Shown here: positions 17,668 to 26,000 of the stretch, piece by piece
Numbering within the stretch: position 1 is the first letter of the stretch
Layout: each line of letters opens with the position of its first letter
Assembly: GCF_007097145.1 (NCBI RefSeq)
Contig: NZ_VJVZ01000003.1
Span: 62,001-126,000 of the forward strand
Source: Flavobacterium zepuense
Lineage (GTDB): Bacteria; Bacteroidota; Bacteroidia; Flavobacteriales; Flavobacteriaceae
Reading direction: 5' to 3'
DNA length: 64,000 bases
Notes under the pieces: generated by a model
Databases searched by the model: none
The model's input: only the letters and a program-made list of their open reading frames with translations
Told to the model about the DNA's origin: nothing
Position numbers and translations under genes: made by a program

Positions 17668-17983
17668 ATATTTGTTTGATATATTGTTTGCAACAGATAT
17701 GATAGAAGATTTTTTAAAATCTACCACTACTTTTTTTGAATATGAAAATGATTTAAAGACTAAAAGCGCTGTAGAAAGGCAATTAGGAATAATTGGCGAG
17801 GCTGTAAATAAATTCGAGAAAGAACAAACAGGTTACCAACTATCCTATTCAAGAGAAATTGTAAACTTTAGAAACCGTTTAATTCATGCTTATGATAGTA
17901 TTGATGATTCTGTTGTTTGGGCAATAAAAACAAATCATTTACCATTATTAAGGGTTGAAATAGAGAAGCTTTCTCAGCAATAA
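17648..17983 (+). CDS. hepT: HepT-like HEPN ribonuclease toxin (DUF86)
   Basis: A 111-residue all-helical HEPN protein. The RNase motif Rx4HxY is present as R75-NRLI-H80-A-Y82; in the known HepT-MntA pair that tyrosine is the site of AMPylation by MntA. Other DUF86 landmarks are ERQLGIIGEAVNKF and the C-terminal AIKTNHLPLLRVEIE. Active HEPN toxins cut RNA and stop growth. It is encoded directly after, and overlapping, its antitoxin. All key residues are intact, so the module is probably functional. Confidence 0.88.
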   Translation: MTERARKYLFDILFATDMIEDFLKSTTTFFEYENDLKTKSAVERQLGIIGEAVNKFEKEQTGYQLSYSREIVNFRNRLIHAYDSIDDSVVWAIKTNHLPLLRVEIEKLSQQ

Positions 17984-18016
17984 AAAAAACCTGCCGGATA
18001 TTTTCCAACAGGTTTC
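17984..18016 (-). terminator. Intrinsic terminator of ychF
   Basis: On the minus strand AAACCTG / CAGGTTT pair around a 15-base loop and run into a stretch of eight T. It lies 35 bases beyond the ychF stop and directly abuts hepT on the other strand. Confidence 0.8.
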
Positions 18017-18050
18017 ATCTAAATACTAAGATCTTAATACTCAATACTAT

Positions 18051-19145
18051 TTACACGTTAAACCTAAAGTGCATAACGTCACCATCTTTAACAATGTATT
18101 CTTTACCTTCTACTTTAAGTTTACCGGCTTCTTTAACTTTAGCTTCGGTACCATAAGTAACGTAGTCTTCATACGCTATAACTTCGGCACGGATGAACCC
18201 TTTTTCAAAATCAGTATGGATAACACCCGCAGCCTGTGGCCCGGTATCGCCAACGTTTATGGTCCATGCCCTTACCTCTTTAACACCGGCGGTAAAGTAG
18301 GTTTGTAAGTTTAATAATTTATAAGCCGCACGAATAAGGGCAGACGATCCCGGTTCTTTAAGGCCAAGATCTTCCAGGAACATCTGGCGCTCTTCATACG
18401 TTTCTAATTCAGTAATATCAGCCTCTGTACCTACAGCAAGGAACATTACCTCTGCATTTTCGTCTTTAACCAGTTCGCGCACCTGCTCTACATAAGCATT
18501 ACCTGTTGCTGCAGCACCTTCGTCTACATTACAAACGTAAAGTACCGGTTTGGTTGTTATTAATTGAAAACTCTCCAGTAGCTCTACTTCGTCGGCGTTT
18601 TGAGGTATAACTGTACGTGCCGATTTTGCCTGTAGCAACGTTTCGCGAATCCTGTCAAGCAGGGCTTCTTCGGCCTGGGCTTCTTTATTACCTGTTTTAG
18701 CAGCACGGCGCACTTTTTCAAGGCGTTTTTCTACCGTTTCAAGGTCTTTTAGCTGAAGCTCTATATCTATGGTTTCTTTATCGCGTATAGGGTTTACATT
18801 GCCATCTACGTGAATAATATTATCGTTATCAAAACAGCGCAACACGTGTATAATCGCGTTACACTCCCTTATGTTACCAAGAAACTGGTTACCAAGGCCC
18901 TCGCCTTTGCTGGCGCCTTTTACAAGACCGGCAATATCTACAATATCAACAGTTGCAGGCTGTACACGCTCAGGGTTTACCAGTTCTTCCAGTTTTTGAA
19001 GCCTTGGATCGGGAACGTTTACCACGCCTATATTAGGTTCTATGGTACAAAACGGAAAGTTAGCACTCTGTGCCTTAGCGTTAGACAAACAATTAAAAAG
19101 TGTTGATTTACCCACGTTAGGCAATCCTACTATACCTGCTTTCAT
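18051..19145 (-). CDS. ychF: Redox-regulated ATPase YchF (Obg family)
   Basis: A ribosome-associated P-loop protein (364 residues, standard length) of the Obg/YchF family that prefers ATP to GTP. G1 is GLPNVGKST at residues 7-15; G3 region [25 protein letters not shown] replaces the NKxD of true GTPases, as expected for YchF. The C-terminal TGS-like domain is seen in [13 protein letters not shown] through [12 protein letters not shown] minus-strand -7 box TATATTTG lies at 19169-19176, 23 bases before the ATG. Confidence 0.96.
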   Translation of the reverse strand: MKAGIVGLPNVGKSTLFNCLSNAKAQSANFPFCTIEPNIGVVNVPDPRLQKLEELVNPERVQPATVDIVDIAGLVKGASKGEGLGNQFLGNIRECNAIIHVLRCFDNDNIIHVDGNVNPIRDKETIDIELQLKDLETVEKRLEKVRRAAKTGNKEAQAEEALLDRIRETLLQAKSARTVIPQNADEVELLESFQLITTKPVLYVCNVDEGAAATGNAYVEQVRELVKDENAEVMFLAVGTEADITELETYEERQMFLEDLGLKEPGSSALIRAAYKLLNLQTYFTAGVKEVRAWTINVGDTGPQAAGVIHTDFEKGFIRAEVIAYEDYVTYGTEAKVKEAGKLKVEGKEYIVKDGDVMHFRFNV

Positions 19146-19168
19146 GTATATACTGTTTTTTGAGGGTG

Positions 19169-19176
19169 CAAATATA
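19169..19176 (-). promoter_or_regulatory. -7 box of ychF
   Basis: TATATTTG on the minus strand, exact match to TAnnTTTG, 23 bases upstream of the ychF start. Confidence 0.55.
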
Positions 19177-19182
19177 ACTATT

Positions 19183-19262
19183 TAAAGTTAAAAAGTTGCA
19201 AGTTGTAAAGTTGTAAAGTAACATAACTATGCTGTAATATTTTAAGTTGCAACTTTCAAACA
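19183..19262. repeat. Intergenic word-repeat palindrome
   Basis: AAAGTTGCAAGTTGTAAAGTTGTAAAG on the left can pair with AAGTTGCAACTTT on the right. Here it lies in a divergent intergenic region, upstream of ychF and of the secreted-protein gene, unlike most other copies, which are at gene ends. Confidence 0.55.
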
Positions 19263-19326
19263 TTTAACAAGTTGACTTTTACCATTACTTTATGTTTTTG
19301 TAAGAAGTTATTTAACATTACGCTGG

Positions 19327-19334
19327 TACCTTTG
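19327..19334 (+). promoter_or_regulatory. -7 box of secreted-protein gene
   Basis: TACCTTTG matches TAnnTTTG, 27 bases before the ATG at 19362. A TTTG at 19297 is a possible -33 element, though 26 bases away, longer than usual. Confidence 0.5.
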
Positions 19335-19361
19335 TAGTATAAATGATTAAATAACAACACA

Positions 19362-19898
19362 ATGAAAAATTTCGCGATCACAATACTACTTGCTGTTGGG
19401 CTAAGCGCCACTGCGCAGGTTAATAAAAATGTTACCAACGAAACCACAACTACAACCGTTACGGTTAACGATGGTACAGGTACCCCTAAAAAGTTGGTTA
19501 AAACCAAAAATACCCAAGCTGTTAGCGAACTGGAACTTAAAGATGCCGAATCTAAAAAGCTAAATAAAGAGGCTTATGAGACTGCTCCTCAGGTACAATC
19601 TTCTACATCGGTAGTGAGGGATGAAGGTTTTAATGCCAGAATTGGCCAAATAAGCAATTACCAGATGGGCGGTAAAGATTATATTTTTGTTACCGATAAA
19701 GGTGGATATAGAATTACCACACCTGATAATGTAGAATACGCCAAGTTAAGAAGAACGCGCAACAACCAGTACATCTACCGATCTAACACAGTTACTTCTT
19801 TAGGATATTTTAATAACGAAGGAAATTTTGTTGTAGAAACATACGATGATAAAACCGATGGTGTTACAGTTGAGACCTTCACTAAAGTTCAAAAATAA
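19362..19898 (+). CDS. Secreted/periplasmic protein of unknown function
   Basis: A 178-residue protein with a Sec signal (MKNFAITILLAVGLSATAQ). The mature part begins with a Thr-rich stretch (NETTTTTVTVNDGTGTPKKLVKTKNTQ), then a charged helix and a beta-rich C-terminal domain (NYQMGGKDYIFVTDKGGYRITTP ... YIYRSNTVTSLGYFNNEGNFVVETYDDKTDG). I do not recognise the family; the pattern is common among small envelope proteins of flavobacteria. It has its own promoter and terminator, so it is monocistronic. Confidence 0.7.
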   Translation: MKNFAITILLAVGLSATAQVNKNVTNETTTTTVTVNDGTGTPKKLVKTKNTQAVSELELKDAESKKLNKEAYETAPQVQSSTSVVRDEGFNARIGQISNYQMGGKDYIFVTDKGGYRITTPDNVEYAKLRRTRNNQYIYRSNTVTSLGYFNNEGNFVVETYDDKTDGVTVETFTKVQK

Positions 19899-19921
19899 GT
19901 TGAGTTAAGATTGCTATGAAC

Positions 19922-19958
19922 AAAAAATCCTGAAGTGTAGTGCCTTCAGGATTTTTTT
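19922..19958 (+). terminator. Intrinsic terminator
   Basis: AAAAAATCCTGAAG / CTTCAGGATTTTTTT, a 9-bp GC-containing stem flanked by A and T runs, 24 bases after the secreted-protein gene. Confidence 0.88.
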
Positions 19959-20052
19959 ATGCTTTTAATTATCTCAAATTTTAATAGAGTGATATAAAAA
20001 TTATAAATCGAACAATCTAAAATCAAATCATCCAACATCTAAAATCTGAAAT

Positions 20053-20406
20053 TTATTCATCTCCGTGTAAAAATGCCTGGCGGTTAAGCAGGGTTTCTTC
20101 ACTTTCTACATGGTTATCATCGGGCACGCAGCAGTCTACCGGGCAAACGGCAGCACATTGCGGCTCATCATGAAAACCTTTGCATTCGGTACACTTATCG
20201 GGCACTATATAATATATATCGTCAGATATCGGGTTAAAAGGCGCATCAGCATCCACTTCTTCCCCGCTTGGCAGTACAATCTTTCCTCTCAATTTAGTAC
20301 CGTCTTTGTACCTCCAGTCATCCGCACCTTCATAAATAGCGGTGTTTGGGCACTCGGGCTCGCAGGCCCCGCAGTTTATACATTCGTCTGTTATAATGAT
20401 TGCCAT
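20053..20406 (-). CDS. 4Fe-4S dicluster ferredoxin
   Basis: A 117-residue electron carrier with two cubane-binding motifs. The first is C9-x2-C12-x2-C15-x3-C19 ([15 protein letters not shown]). The second is irregular ([23 protein letters not shown]), with the longer spacing of the FdxA/YfhL-type dicluster ferredoxins. The start at 20406 ([13 protein letters not shown]) is chosen because it is the family N-terminus; the longer upstream frame has no homology-like character. It is divergent from the LuxC-like reductase gene with 69 bases between start codons and apparently overlapping promoters. Confidence 0.93.
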   Translation of the reverse strand: MAIIITDECINCGACEPECPNTAIYEGADDWRYKDGTKLRGKIVLPSGEEVDADAPFNPISDDIYYIVPDKCTECKGFHDEPQCAAVCPVDCCVPDDNHVESEETLLNRQAFLHGDE

Positions 20407-20428
20407 AGCTTTGTTTAGTATTAATACG

Positions 20429-20471
20429 TAAATTTGCAGCAAAATTACGTCCAAATCCATTCATAAACAAA
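20429..20471. promoter_or_regulatory. Overlapping divergent promoters (ferredoxin / acyl-CoA reductase)
   Basis: Plus strand: TAAATTTG at 20429-20436 facing the acyl-CoA reductase gene. Minus strand: TAATTTTG at 20440-20447 with TTTG at 20468-20471, 20 bases apart, facing the ferredoxin gene. The two -7 boxes are only 3 bases apart, so the two transcripts probably compete for polymerase. Confidence 0.6.
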
Positions 20472-20475
20472 CATA

Positions 20476-21534
20476 ATGACGTTAACAGAAACAAAAAAAG
20501 CGTTTACAGAGCTGGGTAAATTCCTATCGCAGTTTGCCTTAGAGGCCAATGCCCAGAAAGAGAACGTACTTTATAACGACCTGTTTTACAACGATTTTAT
20601 AGCTTTAATAGAATTATCGCAGTCGCACAACCGCTGGTTTACACAAGAACAGGTGTATTTTGCAGTGCAGCAATGGGCAAATGCGCTAACCGAAGAAAAC
20701 CTTGACAACTGGCTTACTAAATACGACCTTAACAGCGTAACACCTAAAACAGTAGCCCTAATACTTGCAGGCAACATACCTTTAGTTGGCTTTCATGATT
20801 TTTTATCGGTAATTGTTTCCGGACATAATGCGCTGGTAAAATTGTCATCTAACGATAAATACCTGCTGCCGTTTTTAGGCAAGTACCTTGTTGCTGTAGA
20901 GCCTGCCCTTGCCAACCGTATTACCTTTACCGAAGAAAAACTTGAAAACTTTGATGCGGTTATTGCCACCGGCAGTAACAACACGGCACGTTATTTTGAG
21001 TATTATTTTAAAGATAAGCCATCCATCATCCGTAAAAACCGAAACTCGGTTGCGGTGCTTACCGGCAATGAGACTAAAGACGAGTTGGTTGCCCTGGGCG
21101 AAGATATTTTTAGGTATTTTGGGCTTGGCTGCCGCAACGTTTCTAAACTTTTTGTACCTGCGGCTTACGACTTTACTGCGTTTTTTGAAGCGATGTACGA
21201 GTACCGTGATGTAATTCATTATGAAAAGTATGCCAATAATTACGACTATAACAAGGCGGTTTTTTTAATGAGTAATTTTAAGATACTGGATAACGAGTTC
21301 CTTACCGTTAAAGAAGATACGAGCTACGCCTCCCCTATTTCGAGCATCTTTTACGAATATTATAATGATATAAACAACGTTTTGCAGCGTTTAGAGGCCG
21401 AACACGAACAAATTCAGTGCGTTGTAGGCAACAGTGCCCTGCCAAATGCCATTCCTTTTGGGATAACACAGCAGCCGGGCCTGTCAGATTATGCAGATAA
21501 TGTTGATACAATTTCCTTTTTATTAAAAATTTAG
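20476..21534 (+). CDS. LuxC-family acyl-CoA reductase
   Basis: A 352-residue aldehyde-dehydrogenase-fold protein resembling the LuxC acyl-CoA reductase family, which reduces activated fatty acyl groups to aldehydes. Visible landmarks are VALILAGNIPLVGFHDFLSV, HNALVKLSSNDKYLLPF, the NAD(P)-binding-like VIATGSNNTARYFEYYF, and LGLGCRNVSKLFVP, whose Cys is the candidate nucleophile (FGLGCRNVS). The real substrate in non-luminous Bacteroidetes is not known. The gene lies between a ferredoxin and serC-serA, an arrangement I recall as common in flavobacteria, but the link to serine synthesis is unexplained. Confidence 0.82.
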   Translation: MTLTETKKAFTELGKFLSQFALEANAQKENVLYNDLFYNDFIALIELSQSHNRWFTQEQVYFAVQQWANALTEENLDNWLTKYDLNSVTPKTVALILAGNIPLVGFHDFLSVIVSGHNALVKLSSNDKYLLPFLGKYLVAVEPALANRITFTEEKLENFDAVIATGSNNTARYFEYYFKDKPSIIRKNRNSVAVLTGNETKDELVALGEDIFRYFGLGCRNVSKLFVPAAYDFTAFFEAMYEYRDVIHYEKYANNYDYNKAVFLMSNFKILDNEFLTVKEDTSYASPISSIFYEYYNDINNVLQRLEAEHEQIQCVVGNSALPNAIPFGITQQPGLSDYADNVDTISFLLKI

Positions 21535-21620
21535 TCGATTTTTTTGCAAAATAAATTGCTGATATTCATTCTATAATTAAGAAATTTGCGTCACTTTTTA
21601 AGCAACAACAACACAACACA

Positions 21621-22691
21621 ATGAAAAAACACAACTTTAGCGCAGGCCCATCAATCCTGCCTCAGGAAGTATTCGAAAAATCGGCACAGGCCATCTTAGA
21701 TTTTAATGGCTCAGGCCTTTCGTTATTAGAAATTTCACACCGTAGTAAAGACTTTGTTGCCGTAATGGATGAGGCAAGGGCTTTAGTATTAGAGCTTATG
21801 AACCTTACAGGCAAAGGGTACCAGGCTATATTTTTAGGCGGCGGCGCCAGCCTTGAGTTTGCAAGGATACCATACAACGTATTAAAAGAAGGCGGTAAGG
21901 CTGCCTACCTTGATACCGGTACATGGGCTGCGGCGGCCATAAAGGAAGCTAAATTTTTTGGGGAGACCGAAGTTGTAGCATCTTCTAAAGCAGATAACTA
22001 CTCGTATATTCCTAAAGATTATACCGTTCCTGCCGATGCTGATTATTTTCACTGCACCAGCAACAACACCATATTTGGTACACAAATGCAACAATTTCCT
22101 GATGTAAATGTGCCTTTGGTTTGCGACATGAGTTCGGATATTTTTTCGCGTGAGCTTGATTTCTCAAAATTTGGGATCATTTATGCCGGTGCTCAAAAAA
22201 ATATGGGGCCTGCAGGCGCTACCCTTATTGTAATTAAAGAAGAGCTGCTGGGCAAAACCGGCAGGGCTATACCCTCTATGCTGGATTACAAACAGCACAT
22301 AGATAAAGAGAGCATGTATAACACGCCACCGGTTTTTGCAGTCTACACCTCGTATCTTACCCTGCTATGGCTTAAAAACAACGGCGGTATTGCTGCTGCC
22401 GAAGCTAAGAACAACGCGAAGGCCGAACTGCTTTATAATGAGATAGACCGTAACCCCTTGTTTGTGGGTACTGCCAATACAGAAGACCGCTCTAAAATGA
22501 ATGTGTGCTTTTTACTTAAAGACGAAGCCCACACAGAGCAGTTTGATAAATTGTGGAAAAGCAAAGGCATAAGTGGCCTGCCGGGCCATAGGTCGGTTGG
22601 TGGGTACCGTGCCTCTATTTACAACGCCATGCCTTTAGAGAGCGTACAGGTACTTGTAGATGCTATGCAGGAGTTAGAGAAGTCTGTTTAA
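21621..22691 (+). CDS. serC: Phosphoserine aminotransferase
   Basis: PLP enzyme (356 residues) that converts 3-phosphohydroxypyruvate and glutamate to phosphoserine; also used in pyridoxal phosphate synthesis in many bacteria. Family start [17 protein letters not shown] lysine K193 in [12 protein letters not shown]; substrate loop ISHRSKDF near residue 38 and [19 protein letters not shown] near the C-terminus. It is followed 79 bases later by serA on the same strand. Confidence 0.96.
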   Translation: MKKHNFSAGPSILPQEVFEKSAQAILDFNGSGLSLLEISHRSKDFVAVMDEARALVLELMNLTGKGYQAIFLGGGASLEFARIPYNVLKEGGKAAYLDTGTWAAAAIKEAKFFGETEVVASSKADNYSYIPKDYTVPADADYFHCTSNNTIFGTQMQQFPDVNVPLVCDMSSDIFSRELDFSKFGIIYAGAQKNMGPAGATLIVIKEELLGKTGRAIPSMLDYKQHIDKESMYNTPPVFAVYTSYLTLLWLKNNGGIAAAEAKNNAKAELLYNEIDRNPLFVGTANTEDRSKMNVCFLLKDEAHTEQFDKLWKSKGISGLPGHRSVGGYRASIYNAMPLESVQVLVDAMQELEKSV

Positions 22692-22692
22692 A

Positions 22693-22770
22693 ATTGTTTC
22701 AAGTTTAAAGTTACAGGTTGCCACTGTTGGGATAAATCTGAAATCTAAAATCATAAATCTAAAATATCAC
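22693..22770. repeat. Word-repeat spacer between serC and serA
   Basis: GTTTCAAGTTTAAAGTTACAGGTTGCC is followed by three related words (AAATCTGAAATCTAAAATC, ATAAATCTAAAATATC). It lies in the short gap between co-directional genes. The second half resembles the spacer at 20020-20050 (AACATCTAAAATCTGAAATTT). Confidence 0.5.
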
Positions 22771-23736
22771 ATGAAAATATTAGCAAACGATGGTATCTCT
22801 AAAAGTGGGGTTATTGCCCTTGAGGATGCCGGTTTTGAAGTTATTACAACAAAAGTAGCCCAGGAACAGGTGGCTAACTATATAAATACTAATGATGTTG
22901 CCGTGCTTTTGGTGCGCAGTGCCACTAAAGTGCGCCAGGACATTATAGATGCCTGCCCGGGTCTTAAGATTATTGGCCGTGGTGGTGTTGGTATGGATAA
23001 TATAGATGTTGACTATGCCCGCGAAAAAGGCATTCACGTTATAAACACCCCGGCATCATCGTCAGATTCGGTTGCCGAGCTGGTTTTTGCGCACCTGTTT
23101 AGCGGTGTACGATTTTTGTACGATGCTAACCGTAATATGCCGCTTGAGGGCGACACCAATTTTGAAGGCCTTAAGAAAGCCTATGCTAACGGTATTGAGC
23201 TTAGGGGTAAAACCCTTGGTATTATCGGCTTTGGCCGTATAGGGCGCTCTGTAGCGCGTGTAGCCTTAGGTTTAGGTATGCGTGTTATTGCTGCCGATAA
23301 GTTTGTAGGAAGTGCCGAAATTCGTGTTGACTTTTACAACGGCCAGTTTATTAACGTAGACATTGTTACTGAGCCTCTTGAAGATATATTTAAGCACTCC
23401 GATTTTATTACCCTACACGTACCTGCACAAGATGGCGGTTATGTAATTGGCAAAGAACAGTTTGAGCAACTTAAAGACGGTGTGGGTATTGTAAATGCTT
23501 CCCGTGGTGGTGTTATAGACGAGGTTGCCCTTATTGATGCCTTAGACAGCGGCAAGGTTGCCTTTGCAGGCCTTGATGTATTTGAAGACGAGCCTAAACC
23601 GGCTATACAAGTACTGATGCACCCTAAAGTATCGCTTACCCCACATATTGGCGCTGCTACACTTGAGGCGCAGGACCGAATTGGTACCGAGCTTGCCGAA
23701 CAGATTTCGAGCTTGCTTAAAACACAGAATTCTTAA
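22771..23736 (+). CDS. serA: D-3-phosphoglycerate dehydrogenase
   Basis: NAD-dependent oxidation of 3-phosphoglycerate, the first step of serine synthesis. At 321 residues it is the short form without an ACT regulatory domain. The Rossmann motif is LGIIGFGRIGRSVA; the D-2-hydroxyacid dehydrogenase signatures are IGRGGVGMDNID, NASRGGVIDE and the catalytic-His segment TPHIGAATLEAQ. Its place directly after serC makes SerA the best choice over other 2-hydroxyacid dehydrogenases. No ACT domain implies no classical serine feedback through that domain. Confidence 0.9.
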   Translation: MKILANDGISKSGVIALEDAGFEVITTKVAQEQVANYINTNDVAVLLVRSATKVRQDIIDACPGLKIIGRGGVGMDNIDVDYAREKGIHVINTPASSSDSVAELVFAHLFSGVRFLYDANRNMPLEGDTNFEGLKKAYANGIELRGKTLGIIGFGRIGRSVARVALGLGMRVIAADKFVGSAEIRVDFYNGQFINVDIVTEPLEDIFKHSDFITLHVPAQDGGYVIGKEQFEQLKDGVGIVNASRGGVIDEVALIDALDSGKVAFAGLDVFEDEPKPAIQVLMHPKVSLTPHIGAATLEAQDRIGTELAEQISSLLKTQNS

Positions 23737-23762
23737 TAGGGAATTTAGACATAAAATGACAA

Positions 23763-23791
23763 AGGCATCCGAATTACGGATGCCTTTTTTA
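23763..23791 (+). terminator. Intrinsic terminator of serCA
   Basis: GGCATCCG / CGGATGCC stem with loop AATTA and a T run, 26 bases after serA. Confidence 0.88.
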
Positions 23792-23924
23792 ATGCTTTTA
23801 TATTTTATTTGTAGCGTGAAATATTTTAGCAGAATTTAGTGCGTTTTTTATCGGATCTCAGAGTCCGAAAGTGAAATATCACTGTTAAAATTGCTAAATT
23901 TTGCCGATACACAAACTTGTAGAA

Positions 23925-23956
23925 TAAAAAAGGCTGTCTAAAAATTAGACAGCCTT
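23925..23956 (-). terminator. Terminator of first T9SS paralogue
   Basis: On the minus strand AAGGCTGTCTA / TAGACAGCCTT is a perfect 11-bp stem followed by T residues, 24 bases beyond the stop of the gene at 23980. Confidence 0.88.
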
Positions 23957-23979
23957 CTATAAAAGTTTTAAACTAATAA

Positions 23980-24849
23980 TTAGTTTTTAACGATTTTTTG
24001 AGTTGTAGTACCTTTGTCAGAAGCGATAGTCATAACGTAAACACCAGAAGCAAGATCTGATACATTTACCTGAGCTTCAGCAACACCAGCAAATTTAACT
24101 GATTTTACAGTACGGCCGTTGATATCAACGATAGCAACATTGTTTACAAGAGCATCAGCACCGTTTACAGTTACAACATTTGTAGCAGGGTTAGGGTAAA
24201 CTGATAATTTAGAAGCAGTTACATCTTTAAGACCAGCCGTTTCCTGAGTTGTAAAAGTTGCATCATCTATAAATAAATAGGCTAACCCATCAGTATCGCG
24301 GTGCCTGATAATAACCGAAATAGTTTGACCGGCAAAATCTGTCAGATCAAAATTTTCTACCGTAGATGGATTTGCAGCAGTGCCTGAAGCTATTGGTGTT
24401 TTAGCATCTAAAACCTCCATAATCTCTCCTATAGTTGTCTCATCAGTAAAATCAGCAACGTCCTCTGCTGTTAAAACATAAATTTCGTAAGGAGCTACAG
24501 CGCCATCCTCAACATCAGCAGACCCCATCCTTAGGCTAAACGTGGCGGTTACATCAGTTGGAATTTCTACTTCAGGTGTCCAAATAGCATTGTCAGTATC
24601 TGGTGCCGGCACAGCAGCATTATTCGCTACCGTAAAGTTACCAGACCCAGCTACTTTACCAGTAAAACCAAGAGCAGTAATACCTGTACTTGAATTGTAT
24701 AAACCAAATGTACTTTCGTCACCATCAAAGTCAAGTACCGACCAACCTGTAGGTGTACCCTCAAAGTCTTGAGACAAAATAACATCTTGTGCATTAACTG
24801 TAAAATAAGACCCCATTAAAAATGCGGCCAATAGTAAATTTTTTTTCAT
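23980..24849 (-). CDS. Type IX-secreted protein, choice-of-anchor J type (paralogue 1)
   Basis: A 289-residue secreted protein. Sec signal MKKNLLLAAFLMGSYFTVNAQ; then a beta-sandwich that looks like the choice-of-anchor J / MAM-like domain (LSQDFEGTPTGWSVLDFDGD, IWTPEVEIP). The C-terminal 80 residues form a Por/T9SS sorting tail (LSVYPNPATNVVTVNG, VDINGRTVKSV, LASGVYVMTIASDKGTTTQKIVKN). The start at 24849 is preferred over an upstream in-frame ATG at 24903 because it gives a normal signal peptide. It is one of three tandem paralogues, each with its own promoter-like box and terminator. Likely cell-surface or released adhesin-like protein. Confidence 0.88.
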   Translation of the reverse strand: MKKNLLLAAFLMGSYFTVNAQDVILSQDFEGTPTGWSVLDFDGDESTFGLYNSSTGITALGFTGKVAGSGNFTVANNAAVPAPDTDNAIWTPEVEIPTDVTATFSLRMGSADVEDGAVAPYEIYVLTAEDVADFTDETTIGEIMEVLDAKTPIASGTAANPSTVENFDLTDFAGQTISVIIRHRDTDGLAYLFIDDATFTTQETAGLKDVTASKLSVYPNPATNVVTVNGADALVNNVAIVDINGRTVKSVKFAGVAEAQVNVSDLASGVYVMTIASDKGTTTQKIVKN

Positions 24850-24870
24850 TGTATTAGTTTTTAATTTGCC

Positions 24871-24878
24871 CAAATTTA
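24871..24878 (-). promoter_or_regulatory. -7 box of T9SS paralogue 1
   Basis: TAAATTTG on the minus strand 21 bases before the ATG. The leader after it closely resembles that of paralogue 2. Confidence 0.55.
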
Positions 24879-24921
24879 TAAATAAAAATGTAACAAACAT
24901 CAACTTTAAAATATTTATGAC

Positions 24922-24949
24922 AAAAAAAAACAGGCATTACTGCCTGTTT
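24922..24949 (-). terminator. Terminator of T9SS paralogue 2
   Basis: AACAGGCA / TGCCTGTT stem followed on the minus strand by nine T. Nearly identical to the hairpin at 25951-25979. Confidence 0.88.
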
Positions 24950-24971
24950 AATATAAAATATTGAAAATAAA

Positions 24972-25880
24972 TTAGTTCTTAACAATTTTCTTGCTAATTG
25001 TACCTTTATGAGATGAGATATTCATAATATAAACACCAGCTGCAAGGTTAGAAATGTTGATTTGTGCAGATGCAACACCATCAAAAGATTTAGAGTTAAC
25101 TGTACGTCCGTTGATATCTACAATAGATACATTGCTCACAAGGATGTTTTCAGCATTGTTAATGTTGATAACATTTGTAGCAGGATTTGGAGATACCGAG
25201 AATTTAGATGCAAGAACATCTTTAACACTTACAGTACCCGTAGTACTTACAGCAAAATCATCAACTAAAAGAGCAAAAGCATCTGCTGTTACATAGTTAA
25301 TTGCTATATAAACTTGTTCACCAGAATAATCATCAAGGTTAAAAGTAAATTGAGTCCATTCACCTGCAGGAACTTCAGTATAATCATCACCTGAAATAAT
25401 TGTAAAATCTTCAGAATCTTCATTACCTGTTGTTGATACAGCAATATTTATACGCTCTAATCCCCAAGTATCTGTTATAGACTTAGCCCAAAAAGTTACT
25501 GTGTTACCCGTAGAACCTAATGTTATTTGAGGTGTTACAAACCAATCATCATTGAGTCCGTCTGTAGCAGCAAAAAAGTTTAGTGATTTGTTACCAGAGT
25601 AAGGAGCCCAGTTATCTTCTAATGCAGGTTCAGTAGCTGATGGGTTGAAAATAATTGCAGTACCGGTATATCCTGAATTATCAAAGATATATGATACGTT
25701 ATCTTCATTTTCAATTCCGTAAGTAGCAGAACCATCATTGTCGATTTGAGTCCAATCACCTATTGGATCGATAATGAAATCTTCATAACTATCAAAGTTA
25801 TCCGAAAATAATGTTGTTTGAGCGTTTGTAGTAAATACAGCCCCCATTAAAAAGGCTGCTAAAAGTAGATTTTTTTTCAT
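24972..25880 (-). CDS. Type IX-secreted protein, choice-of-anchor J type (paralogue 2)
   Basis: A 302-residue paralogue of its two neighbours. Signal MKKNLLLAAFLMGAVFTTNAQ. The anchor-J-like region shows NFDSYEDFIIDPIGDWTQIDNDG, KSLNFFAATDGLNDDWFVTPQITLGSTGNTVTFWAKS and LLVDDFAVSTTG. The C-terminal sorting tail starts at FSVSPNPATNVININN and ends KIVKN; the last 85 or so residues are almost the same as in paralogue 3, while the middle differs. This suggests recent duplication or gene conversion of the tail. Confidence 0.88.
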   Translation of the reverse strand: MKKNLLLAAFLMGAVFTTNAQTTLFSDNFDSYEDFIIDPIGDWTQIDNDGSATYGIENEDNVSYIFDNSGYTGTAIIFNPSATEPALEDNWAPYSGNKSLNFFAATDGLNDDWFVTPQITLGSTGNTVTFWAKSITDTWGLERINIAVSTTGNEDSEDFTIISGDDYTEVPAGEWTQFTFNLDDYSGEQVYIAINYVTADAFALLVDDFAVSTTGTVSVKDVLASKFSVSPNPATNVININNAENILVSNVSIVDINGRTVNSKSFDGVASAQINISNLAAGVYIMNISSHKGTISKKIVKN

Positions 25881-25900
25881 TTTATTTAGTTTTAATTTGT

Positions 25901-25933
25901 CAAATTTATGAAAACATACTCATTAAAAACAAA
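25901..25933 (-). promoter_or_regulatory. Promoter of T9SS paralogue 2
   Basis: Minus strand TAAATTTG (25901-25908) with TTTG (25930-25933) 21 bases upstream: a textbook Bacteroidetes -7/-33 pair, 20 bases before the ATG at 25880. Confidence 0.7.
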
Positions 25934-25950
25934 AAATTAAGATATAAAGC

Positions 25951-25979
25951 AAAAAAAAACAGGCATTAGCGCCTGTTTT
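25951..25979 (-). terminator. Terminator of T9SS paralogue 3
   Basis: AACAGGC / GCCTGTT stem with a T run on the minus strand, 21 bases beyond the stop at 26001; it doubles as the upstream border of paralogue 2. Confidence 0.88.
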
Positions 25980-26000
25980 ATATAAAGTACTAAGTACCAA

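Noticed and set aside
20407..20460. Longer ferredoxin with an 18-residue extension
   Set aside because: The extension covers the minus-strand -7 box, and ferredoxins of this type start just before the first Cys motif.
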